Shown piece by piece: positions 24,205 through 36,929 of a DNA stretch of 64,000 nt. The translations under genes and the position numbers were made by a program. Under the pieces are notes generated by a model. That model was not told the origin of the DNA. It saw only the letters and a program-made list of their open reading frames with translations, and ran no database searches. The DNA lies in NCBI GenBank assembly GCA_963971575.1, contig OZ020616.1, forward strand, positions 33,956,306 through 34,020,305, given 5' to 3'. This DNA is from Liopterus haemorrhoidalis. Lineage: Eukaryota; Arthropoda; Insecta; Coleoptera; Dytiscidae. How positions within the stretch are numbered: the first letter of the stretch is position 1; every line of letters begins with the position of its first letter.

Positions 24205-24672
24205 ATAGTTTTATAATATACAGCTGGGGAGGAGCAGTGGAAATGCACTTAAATAAACTTAAAGTAATCCCAAAAAAAATATATATATATATTAAAAACT
24301 ATTGCATTCAAACCTATAAGATATCCATCTGAAACTCTTTTTAATGATTTAAAAATATGCACAGTAAGCCAGTTATATCTAACAGCCATAACCAAATAAA
24401 TAACAATTAATCCTGAAATAGTTCAAGTCACAGATCACATATACAACATACAACGAAATAATATTATGAAGCGAGCATTACCTGCTAAGTATAAGAAAAA
24501 GAAACTTGATACATATTTTAAATCTGTGGTTGGCAATGTATACAATGCGTTTGATCAATATATAGCATCATCAAATATTACTATTACGAAAACCAATTAT
24601 AAACAAAAAATTAAAAACTGGGTACTACAGTTACAAAACAATGATGTTAACTCTATTGTAAAAAGAATATAA
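24205..24672 (+). pseudogene. Non-LTR reverse transcriptase C-terminal remnant
   Basis: The translation reads YSWGGAVEMHLNKLKVIPKK, then ILKTIAFKPIRYPSETLFND, LKICTVSQLYLTAI, a stop, and a final open part from MKRALPAKYKKK to NSIVKRI at 24672. The order WGGA...LN.LK..PKK..LKTI..KP..YPSE.LF..LK matches the fragment at 19462-20106, so both come from one family. The 3' sequence to about 24975 ends in AAATT repeats, a likely tail. Active-site motifs are missing, so this is a 5'-truncated dead copy. Confidence 0.7.
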
Positions 24673-25155
24673 ATTAATTTTTCATCTTTTAGCTTTTTTT
24701 TTCTCTCTCTCTTCTAACATGTTTTTTATATCGAAATTATATTTAATAAATAAATATGAAATTTAAAGGCTCAATATAATAATATTCAGTCTATTATAAT
24801 AAAATTACAAAAATCGAAGCCACAAACTGAGCTTACGCTCATGTAGTGTACCCATCCCTGATGGGACCTGTATTTTATTGCTTTATAGCACCCCAAGTGT
24901 AAAAATCTGTATATATTTATATCTAAAATGTATATTGTGAGCAATAAAATTATTAAATTAAAATTAAAATTACAGCAATTTGTGCGATAAATAAAGGAAC
25001 TCTATTGAAAAAATATTCTGATTATTTTTCAAGTTAATCTATTTGTAACCAAAACAACATTCGTATAAGTTCTTTCAACTTTCAACATATGTATCTTCTG
25101 TAACCAAAACAAATTGGTATTACATTTACAAAAATGTAACTACATTACTTTCAGT

Positions 25156-26598
25156 CAGTAGCGCAGCCAAGGGGGGGCCGACGTGCCTGGGCCCCTCCCA
25201 GGACCAATAGATTACTCGGCGCTCTCAAGATAGAATTTGTTAAACACAACCAGTGGCGCAGCCAAGGGGGGGGGGGACAGGCCTGGTCCCCTCCCAGGAC
25301 CAGCAGATTACACGGCGTTGCCCGGGGAGTTGAAGATAAAATTTAACCACAACAGTAGTTAATTTTTCAATTACTTCATTGTAAACAATATTGGCTTTTT
25401 TCTTTTTTTTTTCGTATAAATAAACATTTTTTTAAGATTGCCTACTCTTGATAAAGTGATATAATCATGTTCAAGTGAAAATACATCACTTTCCAAATAT
25501 GCTCCAACGAATTATATGAAGGGGAGCGTTGATCATTTTTCGCCTTGACACATCGACTAAAATTTTTGCCCAGTCAAATGATAAAACTGATTTAAACAAC
25601 TAATTACTCGATTCAGATAAGATAAAGTGGAAATATTACTTCGGTATAACCTTCAGAATGTAATTTTAAAATGACACCTCAAACGTAAAATAGAGTAAAA
25701 ATAGTAGAAATACAATAAAGAGAGTAGTTTTGGAGACAATAGCACTCTTAAAATCGGTATTTGGTTTTATTTTGTAGATAAATGTGAATATCAATATTTT
25801 CTTAGGTATTTTTGAAATTATAATGTTTTACACACAAAAAGGACTGATATAAGTTGTACTGAACAACAGTGGCGTATTCAGATGGAGGGTTGGGGGCACA
25901 AGCCCCCTCTGAAGGTCCAATGAAATGAAAATTTAACAATTTTATCATAATCGTACAGCAAAATAACTTATGTATTTTACAATAATAATAAGCTATATTT
26001 TATTATGATTAGTGTTGAAATTAACAGAAAATGCATATTTACATGTTATTTTTAGGTTTTCGTAGGTATAATCAAGAAATCCTTATTCCGTCACATGAGT
26101 CTGTTCGTTCTGTACAAATTGTGGCCAAGCGGCTGATTTAGAGAACTGAACATAAGTAAGAGAAATATTGAAACTTCAAAAATATATCCCGCGAAAAATA
26201 GAAATAAATATGTATTTATCGAAGAAAAAATCAAGTGAAAGTTTTAACAATTACATTTTTTTATCAACAAATAATGGAATTATAATTTGATATAAACATC
26301 AATATCCAACAGCAGGGGTGTCGAACTGATTTGGTTCGCAGTCTATTTTACATACAAAATGATAAGCAGTGACGGAACTTTAAATATCCCGAAGGGTTTC
26401 TTGACATTTTTTTTTTAACAGAAAAAGGGAAGAGAGTATATTTTACATTTTTAAATATATTTTTCCCCTAAATAAGCTCAAGTGATTTTGATTACCGCTT
26501 CAGGGGCCATAAAAAATAAGGTTCAGGGCCGATGAGGCCCGCGTGCCCCCGAAATTTGATTCGGCCCTCCCCAAGACAAAATCCTGGCTGCGCCACTG
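25156..26598. mobile_element. hAT-like non-autonomous element with nested related copies
   Basis: The element starts CAGTAGCGCAGCCAAGGGGG and ends CTGGCTGCGCCACTG. An exact 8-bp duplication CTTTCAGT lies at 25148-25155 and 26599-26606. Further starts of the same kind, CAGTGGCGCAGCCAAGG at about 25252 and CAGTGGCGTATTCAGATGG at about 25869, and other hAT-like ends near 26310 show nesting. Sequence near 26050-26230 resembles the ~1-kb repeat family of 41-62 kb. Non-coding. Confidence 0.75.
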
Positions 26599-26639
26599 CT
26601 TTCAGTAGAAATCAATTCAAGAATTTAATTCAATTTGAC

Positions 26640-27215
26640 TTTTCAATACTTTGAAATTTTTTGAAACAGGTCTTTGATGTGAAAGATCTTGGAGTGATTC
26701 TGGACTCTAAACTTATCTTTAACAAACATATTAACTATATTGCACAAAAAGCCCCCAGAAAATTAGGATTTATGTTTCGGGTTACTACAGAATTTACAGA
26801 ACCACGTGCTTTCATCACATTATATAATGCATTAGTCAGAAGTCATCTAGAATTCGCTGTTGTATTTGCAACAGTTGTATTTGGAACCCTCAGTATGAAA
26901 CATACATTAAATCTTTAGAAAATAACAAAAAAAAAAAAATTATTAATCGTTTAAATTATAGAGTAAAACAAAAAAAATATTTTGAATCATATCAATACAA
27001 CTTAGATTTCTATGATATGACTAGTTTGGTTAACAGACGACTTTTGAATGATGCTGTGATCGGTTACAAAATTGTTAATAATAACTTTGACGCCCTCGAG
27101 TTGCTCAGTTATATAAGTTACAATATTTATCAACATCAGGTTAGAAATCCCATCTTGTTTCATACTTCAGCTTGCCTTACCAACTCAAAAATGAATTCTC
27201 CCATGATAAGACACT
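26640..27215 (+). pseudogene. Jockey-like reverse transcriptase C-terminal remnant
   Basis: VFDVKDLGVILDSKLIFNKH, INYIAQKAPRKLGFMFR, then ALVRSHLEFA are the post-YADD segment of Jockey-clade reverse transcriptases (V-K-D-L-G-V-x-x-D-x-x-L-x-F-x-x-H). After a frame change near 26915 it continues with LNYRVKQKKYFESYQYN, SLVNRRLLNDAVIGYKIVNN and LLSYISYNIY, ending at 27214. It resembles the minus-strand fragment at 53180-54230. Confidence 0.8.
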
Positions 27216-27216
27216 A

Positions 27217-28223
27217 ATGCCCGGTTGCAAGAATGGAGATCAATTCTCAGATCAACTGTTCTCAAATCACCGTTGATACCAGATTAAATTTTAACACCAT
27301 TGTTTGAATGCAAGATCAGTTGATCGTTCATTTCATAATTTTTACTGGGGCAAGTAATTGTGAATGAACTATTCTAACCTAAAATTTTATTCCATCTGTC
27401 AAATTGTTACACATAATTAGTTTGTTTTTAGTTTGAATATTAGTTTAAATATTTGTTATTAGTTTATTAGTTTAAAAATAAGTTTATTAGTTTAAATATT
27501 ACTTTATTAGTTTATTTATTTACTATCATTAGTTTTGTTACACTACAATAATTTAGTTTGTTTCTTTCCTTTTGGTTATTAATATTACATTTTAGTTAAT
27601 ATAGATATTTCCTCATATTTTGTATTAGATTAGTATTGCCTGTTAGTTGCGTAATTAAAATTAAATTAGTTTTTTCCATTATTCTATAGATTAGTGTAGT
27701 TTAATAGATTGTTTATTCCATTATTTTATACTTAAACAGATTTTCTTCTCTTCATACTATTTTATTTTTTATACATTTTCTTACACATTATTTTACTTTG
27801 TATATATTTTCTTATACATTCTTTATACGTATTAATAATTAACACATTCTAAAACTGTCTTATTTTTTAGATTAATTTTTTTAACTTTGTATTAACTAAA
27901 ACAAAAATTACCCTGTCCATATCTCCAATAAATATGCTGTGCTTATATTACAGTATAAAAATGATTAAAAAAAGGGTAAACGATAATAAAATGTTTCAAA
28001 ACGATCTCTTTGTCATACGTCAAAATATTTAACATAAAATGGCGGTACGAATTTGGCTTGATCTCGACTTGATCGGTGAATTTTCGGGTATAAATTTAAT
28101 ACGCAATTTGTTCCGCGATCAAGAGGTAATTTGTATTCTTGCAATAGTTTGATACACGATTTGATGCAAATCAACGTTGATCGGATATCAAGCCATTTAA
28201 TCCTGATTCTTGCAACCGAGCAT
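27217..28223. mobile_element. TA-flanked inverted-repeat element, about 1 kb
   Basis: ATGCCCGGTTGCAAGAAT at the left and the inverse of ATGCTCGGTTGCAAGAAT at the right differ at one base and are flanked by TA on both sides. Inside there is no transposase frame, only AT-rich sequence with TAGTTTAAATA repeats (about 27420-27560). It abuts the end of the reverse transcriptase remnant. Best read as a MITE-like derivative of a TA-targeting element. Confidence 0.75.
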
Positions 28224-28498
28224 TAATTAATATGCTGCTGATATTGACATATTTTTTTCTACATTGTTTTCTTTCAAGAAAAAATTTCTTTATAATTTAT
28301 GAATGGTCACTGATACAGTTACCATAAAATACTATTATTGTTATTATTATTGTATACTTACATTGTTAATTTATTAATTTTGAATAGACATAAGATGTGT
28401 ACACTTAATGTATAATTTGTGTTACACTGTAATTGGAATAACCCATTCGTGGGGATATTCTGTAGTGTACTATACAGTAAACTAAAAATAAAAAATAG

Positions 28499-29820
28499 TC
28501 TAGTGCCTACGTCGAAAGATATTGCACTTGAAGTTAATGGAATGCCATTTGGCACACGTGTTCCTTACAAAAATTAAATTATTTTGACCCGCAGCACCTA
28601 TTTGTGAATCGAGGCATATTTAAGATGACGGCGAAAATAGCGCGCCAATTACGATAACAATAACTAATTTTTATGATAAAGCAAAATAGCTAAATACATA
28701 TTTGTACAACGGACCTTTAGCTATAATTTGCCGCGTCGTACGCGAATATTCGTTACCTAGTTTACAAGATACCGTCTATAATTCATTTTCAGACGCAAAA
28801 AAGTGATTTCCGAAATGGCTAACGAATTTCATACGATATGGCTTTTTTTCTATTAATTTAATGCCGTAGATTACGTATCAAAATGGCGAAAATTTTAAAT
28901 ATTGATAGATATTTTTTCCAAATTCGAGACATGATGATATACTCTATCACTGCAAATCTGCGTATATAAATATTTTGTTTCAATTCTTCCTTAATCTGTA
29001 GGGCATATCCTTGGCTACAAGGATATATGCGGAATTTTTCTCTGCGGGGCGCCGAAATTAAGGTAGCGGCCGAAATGTGTAAAGTGTCAACTTCGTATTA
29101 TTTTGACACGATTTATATCGTTTTCGACCAAATCGGATCTGTAAATTACAAAAATTAAATAAAAAATGGCATATGACTTGTTATTATTCGGGTTTTGCCC
29201 GAAATGAAATAAAAAACTTGACTTATCCGGTAAGTAACCATGTATATATGGAATGTATCAATTTCCTTAGGTTTGTTCGTAGCACCTGGACTCAAATGAA
29301 GCCGCTTTCAAAATAACGCTCGAAAATCAAATTTTGCTATTTACATAAAATTTATTGTGTTGTATATCAATTTCGGGTATATTGAAGTCGTAGATTTCGA
29401 AAATGGAGCTAATTTAAAGATTTGCTACATATAGGATTGTATTTTGCCCGAAAAAAATAATTACATGTATTTTTTACATAACAGTGAGATTCATTTCGGA
29501 AATCACTTTTTTGCGTCTGAGAATGAATGATGGACGGTATCTTGTAAACTAAGTGACGGATATTCGCGTACGATGCGGCAAATCGTAGCTAAAGGTCCAT
29601 TGTACAAATATGTATGTAGCTCTTTTGCTCTATCATAAAAATTAGTTATCGTTATCGTAATTGGCGCGCTTTCTTCACCGCCATCTTGAATCTGCCTCGA
29701 ATCACAAATAGGTGCTGCGGGTCAAAATGATTTAATTTTTATAAAGAACACGTGTGCCAAATGGCATTCCATTATCATCAAGTGCAGTATCAACGTAAAT
29801 TATGGTGCGTAGGCACTAGA
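28499..29820. mobile_element. Inverted-repeat element with ~330-bp arms
   Basis: TCTAGTGCCTAC and GTAGGCACTAGA bound the element. The arms at 28499-28830 and 29485-29820 are inverted copies with shared strings such as GGAATGCCATTTGGCACACG, GTTTACAAGATACCGTCTAT-like and TTTCCGAAATGG. The centre (28840-29480) is unpaired and non-coding. No clear target duplication. A decayed relative of one arm lies at 2735-3045. Confidence 0.8.
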
Positions 29821-30659
29821 ATAAAATAAATATTTGAAAATTTGTGCATTTTTCCCATTGTAATATGAGATTAAATTTTCAGTATAGTAGAAGTCTGACT
29901 CTTCCTCAGTTAACCATTCAGAGTCAGCATCTCGTACTACTGAATCGCTTTGTTTTTCAATGTATATCTTCAGCAATATAAAGAGGTGAAAATTTGAATG
30001 AGCTTAATATGAACTGTGAGGTAGGTGTCTAGAATTTACCAATGAAAAGACTACATCTTCAAGACAAAACTCACCTCGCTCACAGTTTTCAATACTCAAG
30101 ATTTTAATGGATAATGCAATGATATGTCCTAAATTAACCCTTAAGTATTACGGATGATCCGGTATATGTAGTCGTAGGCATTCGATTATAATATAGTCGT
30201 GGAAATTAAACTTTAAGCTATTCAAATATTTTTCAGTGTACTTTGTGATTGGAGCAACAACATTTTGGTGTAAGGCAGTGATTCATAAACTTTTTTGACG
30301 TCAGGGATCCCTTGTAATATCTTTTGAAGTTGGCGGACTCCTAACCAGGGGGTTTATATCATTAATACATCTTTATATATAAAATACTCGTATACACTTG
30401 ACTTGACAAATTTCACATGAACGCTTTTTCGCATCCATCATACAGTCCCGACTTTGCGTCAAGTGATTATCATTTATCCCCTATGTAAAAGACTTTCTGG
30501 ATGGTAGATGACTATGTGGACAATTTTTTTTTTTTATTAAAAAAAAGAATATTTCAATGTATTCTTTTCTAAATTTATGTTCTTTTGCCTAATTTATACC
30601 AAATCGATTACCAGATAAGGCGAAACGTATTAGTTCTTACCAAACTAACAGCCAAACCT

Positions 30660-30785
30660 GTTGTGCGGCTTGTGCGGATATTTTTGCGGATGCGGATCGG
30701 ATGCGGATTTATTATTTACAAAAGCTGCGGATGTGGATCGGATGCGGATCATGGATATGCGGTTGCGGATCGGATGCGGACACAG
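30660..30785 (+). repeat. GCGGAT minisatellite
   Basis: More than a dozen GCGGAT words in short variants (TGCGGATCGGATGCGGAT). All three plus-strand frames stay open here, which reflects the repeat. Confidence 0.8.
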
Positions 30786-30799
30786 AAAAGCTTATCCGC

Positions 30800-32320
30800 G
30801 CAGGGCTCTACTGGTGGACATCTACACTAAGAAAAAAGCTCCAGAATTTTGGTCTCCAGGATTCTAAGCGTAAAAGGAGTTACTACCCTCGAAGAAGCAT
30901 CTTAAATAGCAAAACGTTTCTATACAGTAAAACCTGCTTATGTTTATGTAAAACTTGTATAAGGTGTTCGCTTTCATCTGGACCCTTCGATGTTCACTCT
31001 AGCCAGGTTTTACTATATCAAGTTTTGGAATGCAGCAAAGCCTTCAAAAACAAACCATCCCTTATTCGATTAAATTCTGTTTTGATAACAATTATAATTA
31101 ATAAATTAAAATTAAGTTAACATTGTTCCTAGATCCTATCTACAACCATACTTCTTTTGTTCCTAAGCCCTAGATACGTTACTCTTTTCACAATAATAGA
31201 TTGACATCTCCTAGGTGGCGCATAGGGCAAATTAGGTGCTATCCATTTTTATTACCTCTGAGGCTATAAGCCAAGTGGTCAGTTACACGTTCCGGCCGAA
31301 TCAATATTGTCCTGTGTAAACATAATTTTAAGTGCAAATACTTGAGGCCTGTTCTGACCGCGTAGTATCGAAAGATGAAATTTCTCAAGTGGTATTCGAG
31401 ATTTTAACCCGCGTCCTTGAACTTCGTAAGCAATCGTCTTACAACGAATTCGTTACAACTCTATGTTAATCTTTCATAAGAGATAACAGATTAAACGAAA
31501 TCCATTGACAAAAATATAAAATTGTTTACGTACAACAAAAATATTTACAAAATTATAAAAAAAAAAACATCAATATTTTGAATGCGAAATTTATTTTTAA
31601 ATGTTTTTGTATATATTCAGCTATCAATATTTTCTTGTTTGCGAATATTGTACTAACTATGGGATATGGGAGTAATAGTGTATTAGAATTTAATTTAATT
31701 TATTTATTTATTAACGTTTATATATATATATATATATATATATTTACCAAAGAACTGGTTGAAACGCACAACACTGTTCTTCACTGCTTTATTAAACAAT
31801 GTTTTCCAACTTTTTTTTGTCTAGGATAAACTATTACAGCAGAAGCCTTCTTAATCGAATTTCATTTAATTTTTCGTCTTCACCAATAAGTAATTATAAT
31901 GTTTACTTTTCTCATCCAGCGTAGCCAATACATTACTGCCACGCTGCTTTATGCTTCTTACACACTAGACGTATTAAGCCAACGTAAACAGATGTAAATT
32001 GGGCATTGTTTCAGTGTCCAGAGATAGCAATGAAATTGCCACAGAAAAAGTTTTGACTGGCCACGTTGTTCATCAGTTATATAAGCAATATAAAATAAAT
32101 AATTTAAAGCAGAATACATTTACATTTTCTTTCTATTTATAGTGACAGTTATTGAACTTAGTTCGGTAATTTGGTAACAAAGACCGCCCAATTTCTGTGG
32201 CAAAATCCAGCCTTCGTAATGGAGGCTATGGCATATTTCTTAGGTGTCAGGAATAAAAAACAGTTCTTTCTCACAGTTTCTTCAATATTGGGGCCCTCGG
32301 AAATTCCTGAATAGGACACG
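30800..32320. other. Intron sequence, low-complexity tracts only
   Basis: No gene recognised. A (TA)n tract lies at 31717-31744. Confidence 0.4.
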
Positions 32321-32333
32321 AAAATAGGGCAGT

Positions 32334-32467
32334 GGTATAGCGTAGCGAGGGCAGTGGGGGCGGCAAATTCTGTAAATTTTGGAGCCTTCTGGATTTAAAT
32401 ACCTAAATAAGGGGGCGGCGAAATTGGTCTCTGCCCAGGGCGGCTGATATCCACGCTACGCCACTGT
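32334..32467. mobile_element. Small hAT-like MITE
   Basis: CAGTGGTATAGCGTAGCGAG and ATCCACGCTACGCCACTG are inverted ends. The interior is GC-rich (GGGGGCGGC). Target duplication unclear. Confidence 0.6.
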
Positions 32468-33172
32468 AAGGTGGGTCACGAGGCGAAAAGGTTGTAGTTG
32501 ACTATATATTGTAAAAAAGAGAAGAAAGAAACACGAAAAACGAAACGTGTTCACCGTTCTGAAAAGCATTGACCCAAAGCAGAGAAGTTGGTCAAGTAAA
32601 ATTTTAGTATAAGTTTATTTTTTATTTTATTTTATTTAATATTAGTTATTTTTTCTGGATAAAATTTTAGTCTTTTTGATTGCTGAGAATTTTTGTAGGA
32701 CTAGCCTCCAAGCATATTTATGGAGAGATCCTGGAAATAAATATATGATTTTGTTTTAAATACATACGGAATATAAGGAACTGGACTGATAATCGAAATT
32801 CTGAAGAATTTTTTAGATTGGTAGAAGATATATCTGTCTTTGCCCAAGTGATTGCAAACGTCAAGAAGACTGGACATTATACTTAAAATAAGAAGAAGAA
32901 ATTTAAAATAATATAGCTTGTTACATACATACATAAATTCATTCAAGATGATTCCTCATCTCAGTAGACCATGTTATGTTGTCATTTTTGTTGGTAGCCA
33001 GGAAATATAACAAGATATATGAAAAGAAAATAAAATAATTTTAATTCTAAAAATCATTCATGTGACGTTCTATAAGAAATATTCATTCGGTAACACTGGC
33101 AATATTTTTAAAGTATTTCAGATGAAGTTAATTTTTTAATAACCAACTTAACAAATAACTATCATAGCCTAT

Positions 33173-34473
33173 TAGGGTTGTACATCGAAGGCAAAACATC
33201 GATGTTTAACATCGATGTTAACATCGGCGCCTTACTATCGATGTTGAAAATACATCGAAGGAAAAACATCGATGTTTTATTAATATTAAAAAAAGCTATT
33301 TATTTATATTATATAGGTTTTATTTAATAATGTAAAGATATAACACACATGAATTTTATTTTACTATAATTACACAGTATTTTTATTAAATATAATGTAA
33401 TATTTAGTGTAAATTGACATAAAAATTCATAGCTGTCACATATCCTTATTATTCCCGTTGCTTGGCAATAGCCAGTCAGTAGCGTGCTGTTTCGCCTTCG
33501 TCACAAAGATAAAATACGAAAACAGTAACACATAATACACAAAAAGCATTTATTAGATTTTGAAATAGAAATATTCTTTTTTAATAGTAATTAATTTCAC
33601 ATTAATATTATTATACCCAATATAATAATCCTAATTTGTACCTACAGTCTATTCCAAACGATTAGGCGGAACTAACCGCAATTTTCATTTTTGTAATTTG
33701 TCATTACATATTTTTTTATATATTGAAGTTGACTTTTCCTGAACAAAATGATCAAAAGCTTTTCAATCAATCGGTAAAAGTAACTAGAATTGAAAATCTA
33801 GTTCCGCCTAAACCAAAGGAACAGACCTTACTATTTTTACATTTCTAAAATGAAATATTGGATTTTATTACAATACTAATATAGTAATCTTAATGTTAAT
33901 TTTATATTATTTAACATAAAAATAAAATAATTTTTAAGTTGAAATAAAGTCTGTTCCTTTGGTTTAGGCGGAACTAGATTTTCAATTCTAGTTACTTTTA
34001 CCGATTAATTGAAGCTTTTGATCATTTTGTTCAGGAAAAGCCAACTTCAGTATATAAAAAAATAGCTAATGACAACTTACAAAAATCCAGGGATTGGAGG
34101 AATAACAACTGGGAAAGTGTCAACAAGACTTAAAAAGAAAAAGTGTGTTGGCGTCGTTAGTCGTTCGCATTGTTTCCAAAAATTAGAAGTTTCTTCTTAT
34201 TTTTTCGTATTCTGCTAACTGCTAAGAAGAATAAAAACTAACACTATTAGTATTGTTATATCACAATAGATGGCGCTTATATTTTGTGTAATAATTTTAA
34301 TAAAAATTACATTTTTAAGATTCCAGCGCCTCTAGCGGTAGTTTCTGAATTTCAAAGTTTAAACATCGACATCGGTAGTAGACATCGATGTTTTATCGAT
34401 ACTATCGCCAGCTGACCATCGATGGTAAAAACATCGATGTTTTTGATACATCGATGTTTTTTTCCCATCCCTA
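33173..34473. mobile_element. hAT-like element with ACATCGATGTT subterminal repeats
   Basis: Ends TAGGGTTG and CATCCCTA are inverted and flanked by an exact 8-bp duplication TAGCCTAT (33165-33172 and 34474-34481). Both subterminal regions are packed with the palindrome ACATCGATGT (33190-33275 and 34370-34460), probable transposase binding sites. The interior carries inverted copies of a short MITE (33656-33829 and about 33950-34070). No transposase frame, so non-autonomous. Confidence 0.85.
33656..33829. mobile_element. Short TA-type MITE nested in the hAT-like element
   Basis: CAGTCTATTCCAAACGATTA on the left and AAACCAAAGGAACAGACCT on the right are inverted, flanked by TA. A second partial copy lies inverted at about 33950-34070, a third at 35256-35430 and a fragment at 6290-6412. 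Confidence 0.7.
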
Positions 34474-34524
34474 TAGCCTATTCAGATATGGAAACATAGT
34501 AAATGAATTAAACATGCATATATC

Positions 34525-34720
34525 ATTAAGTGGGCTCAGCCTCAAGTATCGAATATTTTAAAGTTAGTACCTCTTCATACAGGGATAATAGGATAGGACA
34601 AAACATCACACTGATCACTTGGTTTTCATATATGTACATAGTACCGGTCATAGGTGCCCGAACATTTTTTTTCATAGACATATTTTTGATAATATTTAGT
34701 TATTTATTAAATATATTTTC
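34525..34720 (+). repeat. Unclassified dispersed repeat, second copy at 62745
   Basis: GGCTCAGCCTCAAGTATCGA, then GTACCTCTTCATACAGGGAT and AATAGGA recur at 62745-62950 with similar 3' sequence TATTTAGTTATTTATTAAAT. Possibly a SINE-like repeat. Confidence 0.45.
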
Positions 34721-35255
34721 ATAAATATAGAACATTGTATAAAAAGAAACTAAAGGGGTCTGCGATCATAGTTAAATTGGCATTAATGACTTTTTCTATA
34801 ATTTGACTCTATCATTAATAATTTTTTCCCTATTTCACACTTAATATATTCAAGCCAGATAAATGATCATCTGTCATAGTTGACGTAATAATAATTTAAA
34901 TAATGGTGTATATGTAGCACTTTGTTTATGTAGCTAGATGTCATCAGTTATCATTATTTGAGTCCCTTTGTGGCATTTCTATCGGTTGCTTCCGTGTCAT
35001 AACTGAGCACGTCACGAAAACATATCTTATATAGCAGCGTTTCTCAACCGGGGGGCCGCGAAATCATACAAGATCGAAACATGAAAATATAATAGAAATG
35101 CGCTCAATCTTGCAACATATAAATTTTATTCATATTTATAAATACGAGTGTCTTACATTTATATTCATAAAAATATATCATAAAATAAATATTTAATCTA
35201 TTACTATATCTAATATACTCATTTTGACAACTAATTTAAAGTACATACAGGCTAT

Positions 35256-35430
35256 TTCAAACGTTTAAGCGGAACTAAATGGAATTTAATTTTCTAAAGA
35301 TTTCACTAGCTAACTTTATAATGAGTAAAATGGGCTTTTGCTAAATAAAATGATCAAAAGGTTCATTCAATTGATAAAAATTACTAGATTTGAAAATCTA
35401 GTTTCGCTTAAACCAATGAAACCGACTATA
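35256..35430. mobile_element. Short TA-type MITE
   Basis: CAGGCTATTTCAAACGTTTA and TTAAACCAATGAAACCGAC are inverted ends next to TA. Same family as 33656-33829. Confidence 0.65.
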
Positions 35431-35962
35431 AGTAAACTATATCAAGGTCAAATAAAATGTATGTGTCGGTTGATGCGTTTCTTTGACCATGGTTTGCGTT
35501 GGAGGTACTTTAAATACTTTCAAGTTGTACTTGGAAGTAGGTACGACTTGAAAGTGCAATATTTTTTTTACTACCTTTCGCGACAGATAAATCAAGAGTA
35601 AGGATGCGAATTTGTTAAAATCAAAATGTAAGGCCCTTTGAACACTTGTAAATAAAAATACTTTACTTTCAAGTCGTTGTAAGGAATACAATGGTCATAT
35701 AAAAATGTCAGTTTTTTTTGTCAACCCTAAAGGATACTAAAAAATGTTTAAGTAAAAGTTGTTTCTCTTGAAAAGCTCTATCCAAATGTACCTAATATGA
35801 CAAAAGTTCCCATTTAAAAATTCTAAATTGTCCTTGATATCCTGTACAGAAAATTTCAATACTACCATTCAATGTTTGGGATAAATTTTAGTTCAAAAAT
35901 TTTCCCAACTTGCTCACACGTCGTCTTTCCGAGAAAAATCGTGTTCCCTCTATCTTGATACA

Positions 35963-36037
<75 letters not shown>

Positions 36038-36040
<3 letters not shown>

Positions 36041-36727
36041 AGAAATAATAGTTCTTATTTACTCGTCAAATTATATTAAAAAATATATTATTACAAAATA
36101 ATAATTTTATGAGACGTTTCGCTCTGACTTGCCTGCTCTGACACAACATGTCGCACTTCTACGCACACATAGTGGTCTAGCTGCTAAAATATGTTTAGAA
36201 GTTTTTAATTAGTTTTGGTTTTTTTAACTTTAGGTAAGTCTGTCCAGTTAAGAACACTTCCTTTCTTTTTCTTTTTTGTCACACAGTTTTGTATGTCATA
36301 TAATTTTTCTGTGACTCTTTGTACTTGTTTGTAATCTTTTCTAATGGTAATTTATATGAAAATTTTTTTTTATTTCTCTCACAAAATGGTGCTAGGCGCC
36401 ATTTTAAATTTTTAAATTTTTTTTAAATTTTTTTAACTTTTTTAACTTTTATTCATTTATTTATTATTATTTATTATTTTAATACTTTGTTTTAATCATC
36501 TATAATTCTTTAATGTTTTTTAACGTGATTTTTAAGTGTTTTTCACATTTTATTTATATTATTTTTTTTGAAGACTGATTTATAAAATTTTGTAAAATTG
36601 TATATTTTTTATTTATAGACTGAAGATGACTGGATGTCCCAGTCGAAACGTCTCATAAAATTATTATTTTGTAATAATATATTTTTTAATATAATTTGAC
36701 GAGTAAATAAGAACTATTATTTCTCCT
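36038..36727. mobile_element. Inverted-repeat element with ~95-bp TIRs
   Basis: AGGAGAAATAATAGTTCTTA begins a nearly perfect inverted repeat of roughly 95 bp that ends GAGACGTTTCG on both sides. The centre is AT-rich and non-coding. Arm identity is high, so the copy is probably young. Confidence 0.8.
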
Positions 36728-36929
36728 CATATCATTTTTCGTCAAGAACCATATTTCTATATATATATATATAACGTCTCTGTAACATATATAACGATTA
36801 TTAAATAAGAATTTTATTTAATAACCTATATCTATATATATAGGGGGGCCGCAGACAATATTTCCATAATTTCGGGGGGTCCTATGACAGAAAAGGTTGA
36901 AAAACACTGTTATATAGTATATTACAGAA

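Larger units (their letters stand above)
35035..36909. mobile_element. hAT-like element with nested MITEs
   Basis: CAGCGTTTCTCAACCGGGGG on the left and AGGTTGAAAAACACTG on the right are the ends, with an exact 8-bp duplication TTATATAG at 35027-35034 and 36910-36917. Inside are the short MITE at 35256-35430, a (TA)n tract at about 35965-36034 and an inverted-repeat element at 36038-36727. The original core must be small and non-coding. Confidence 0.85.

Noticed and set aside
30585..31120. Three overlapping open frames
   Set aside because: All arise from the GCGGAT minisatellite, with no start or splice support.
35338..35691. Open frames on both strands
   Set aside because: They overlap a MITE and adjacent intron and match nothing recognisable.
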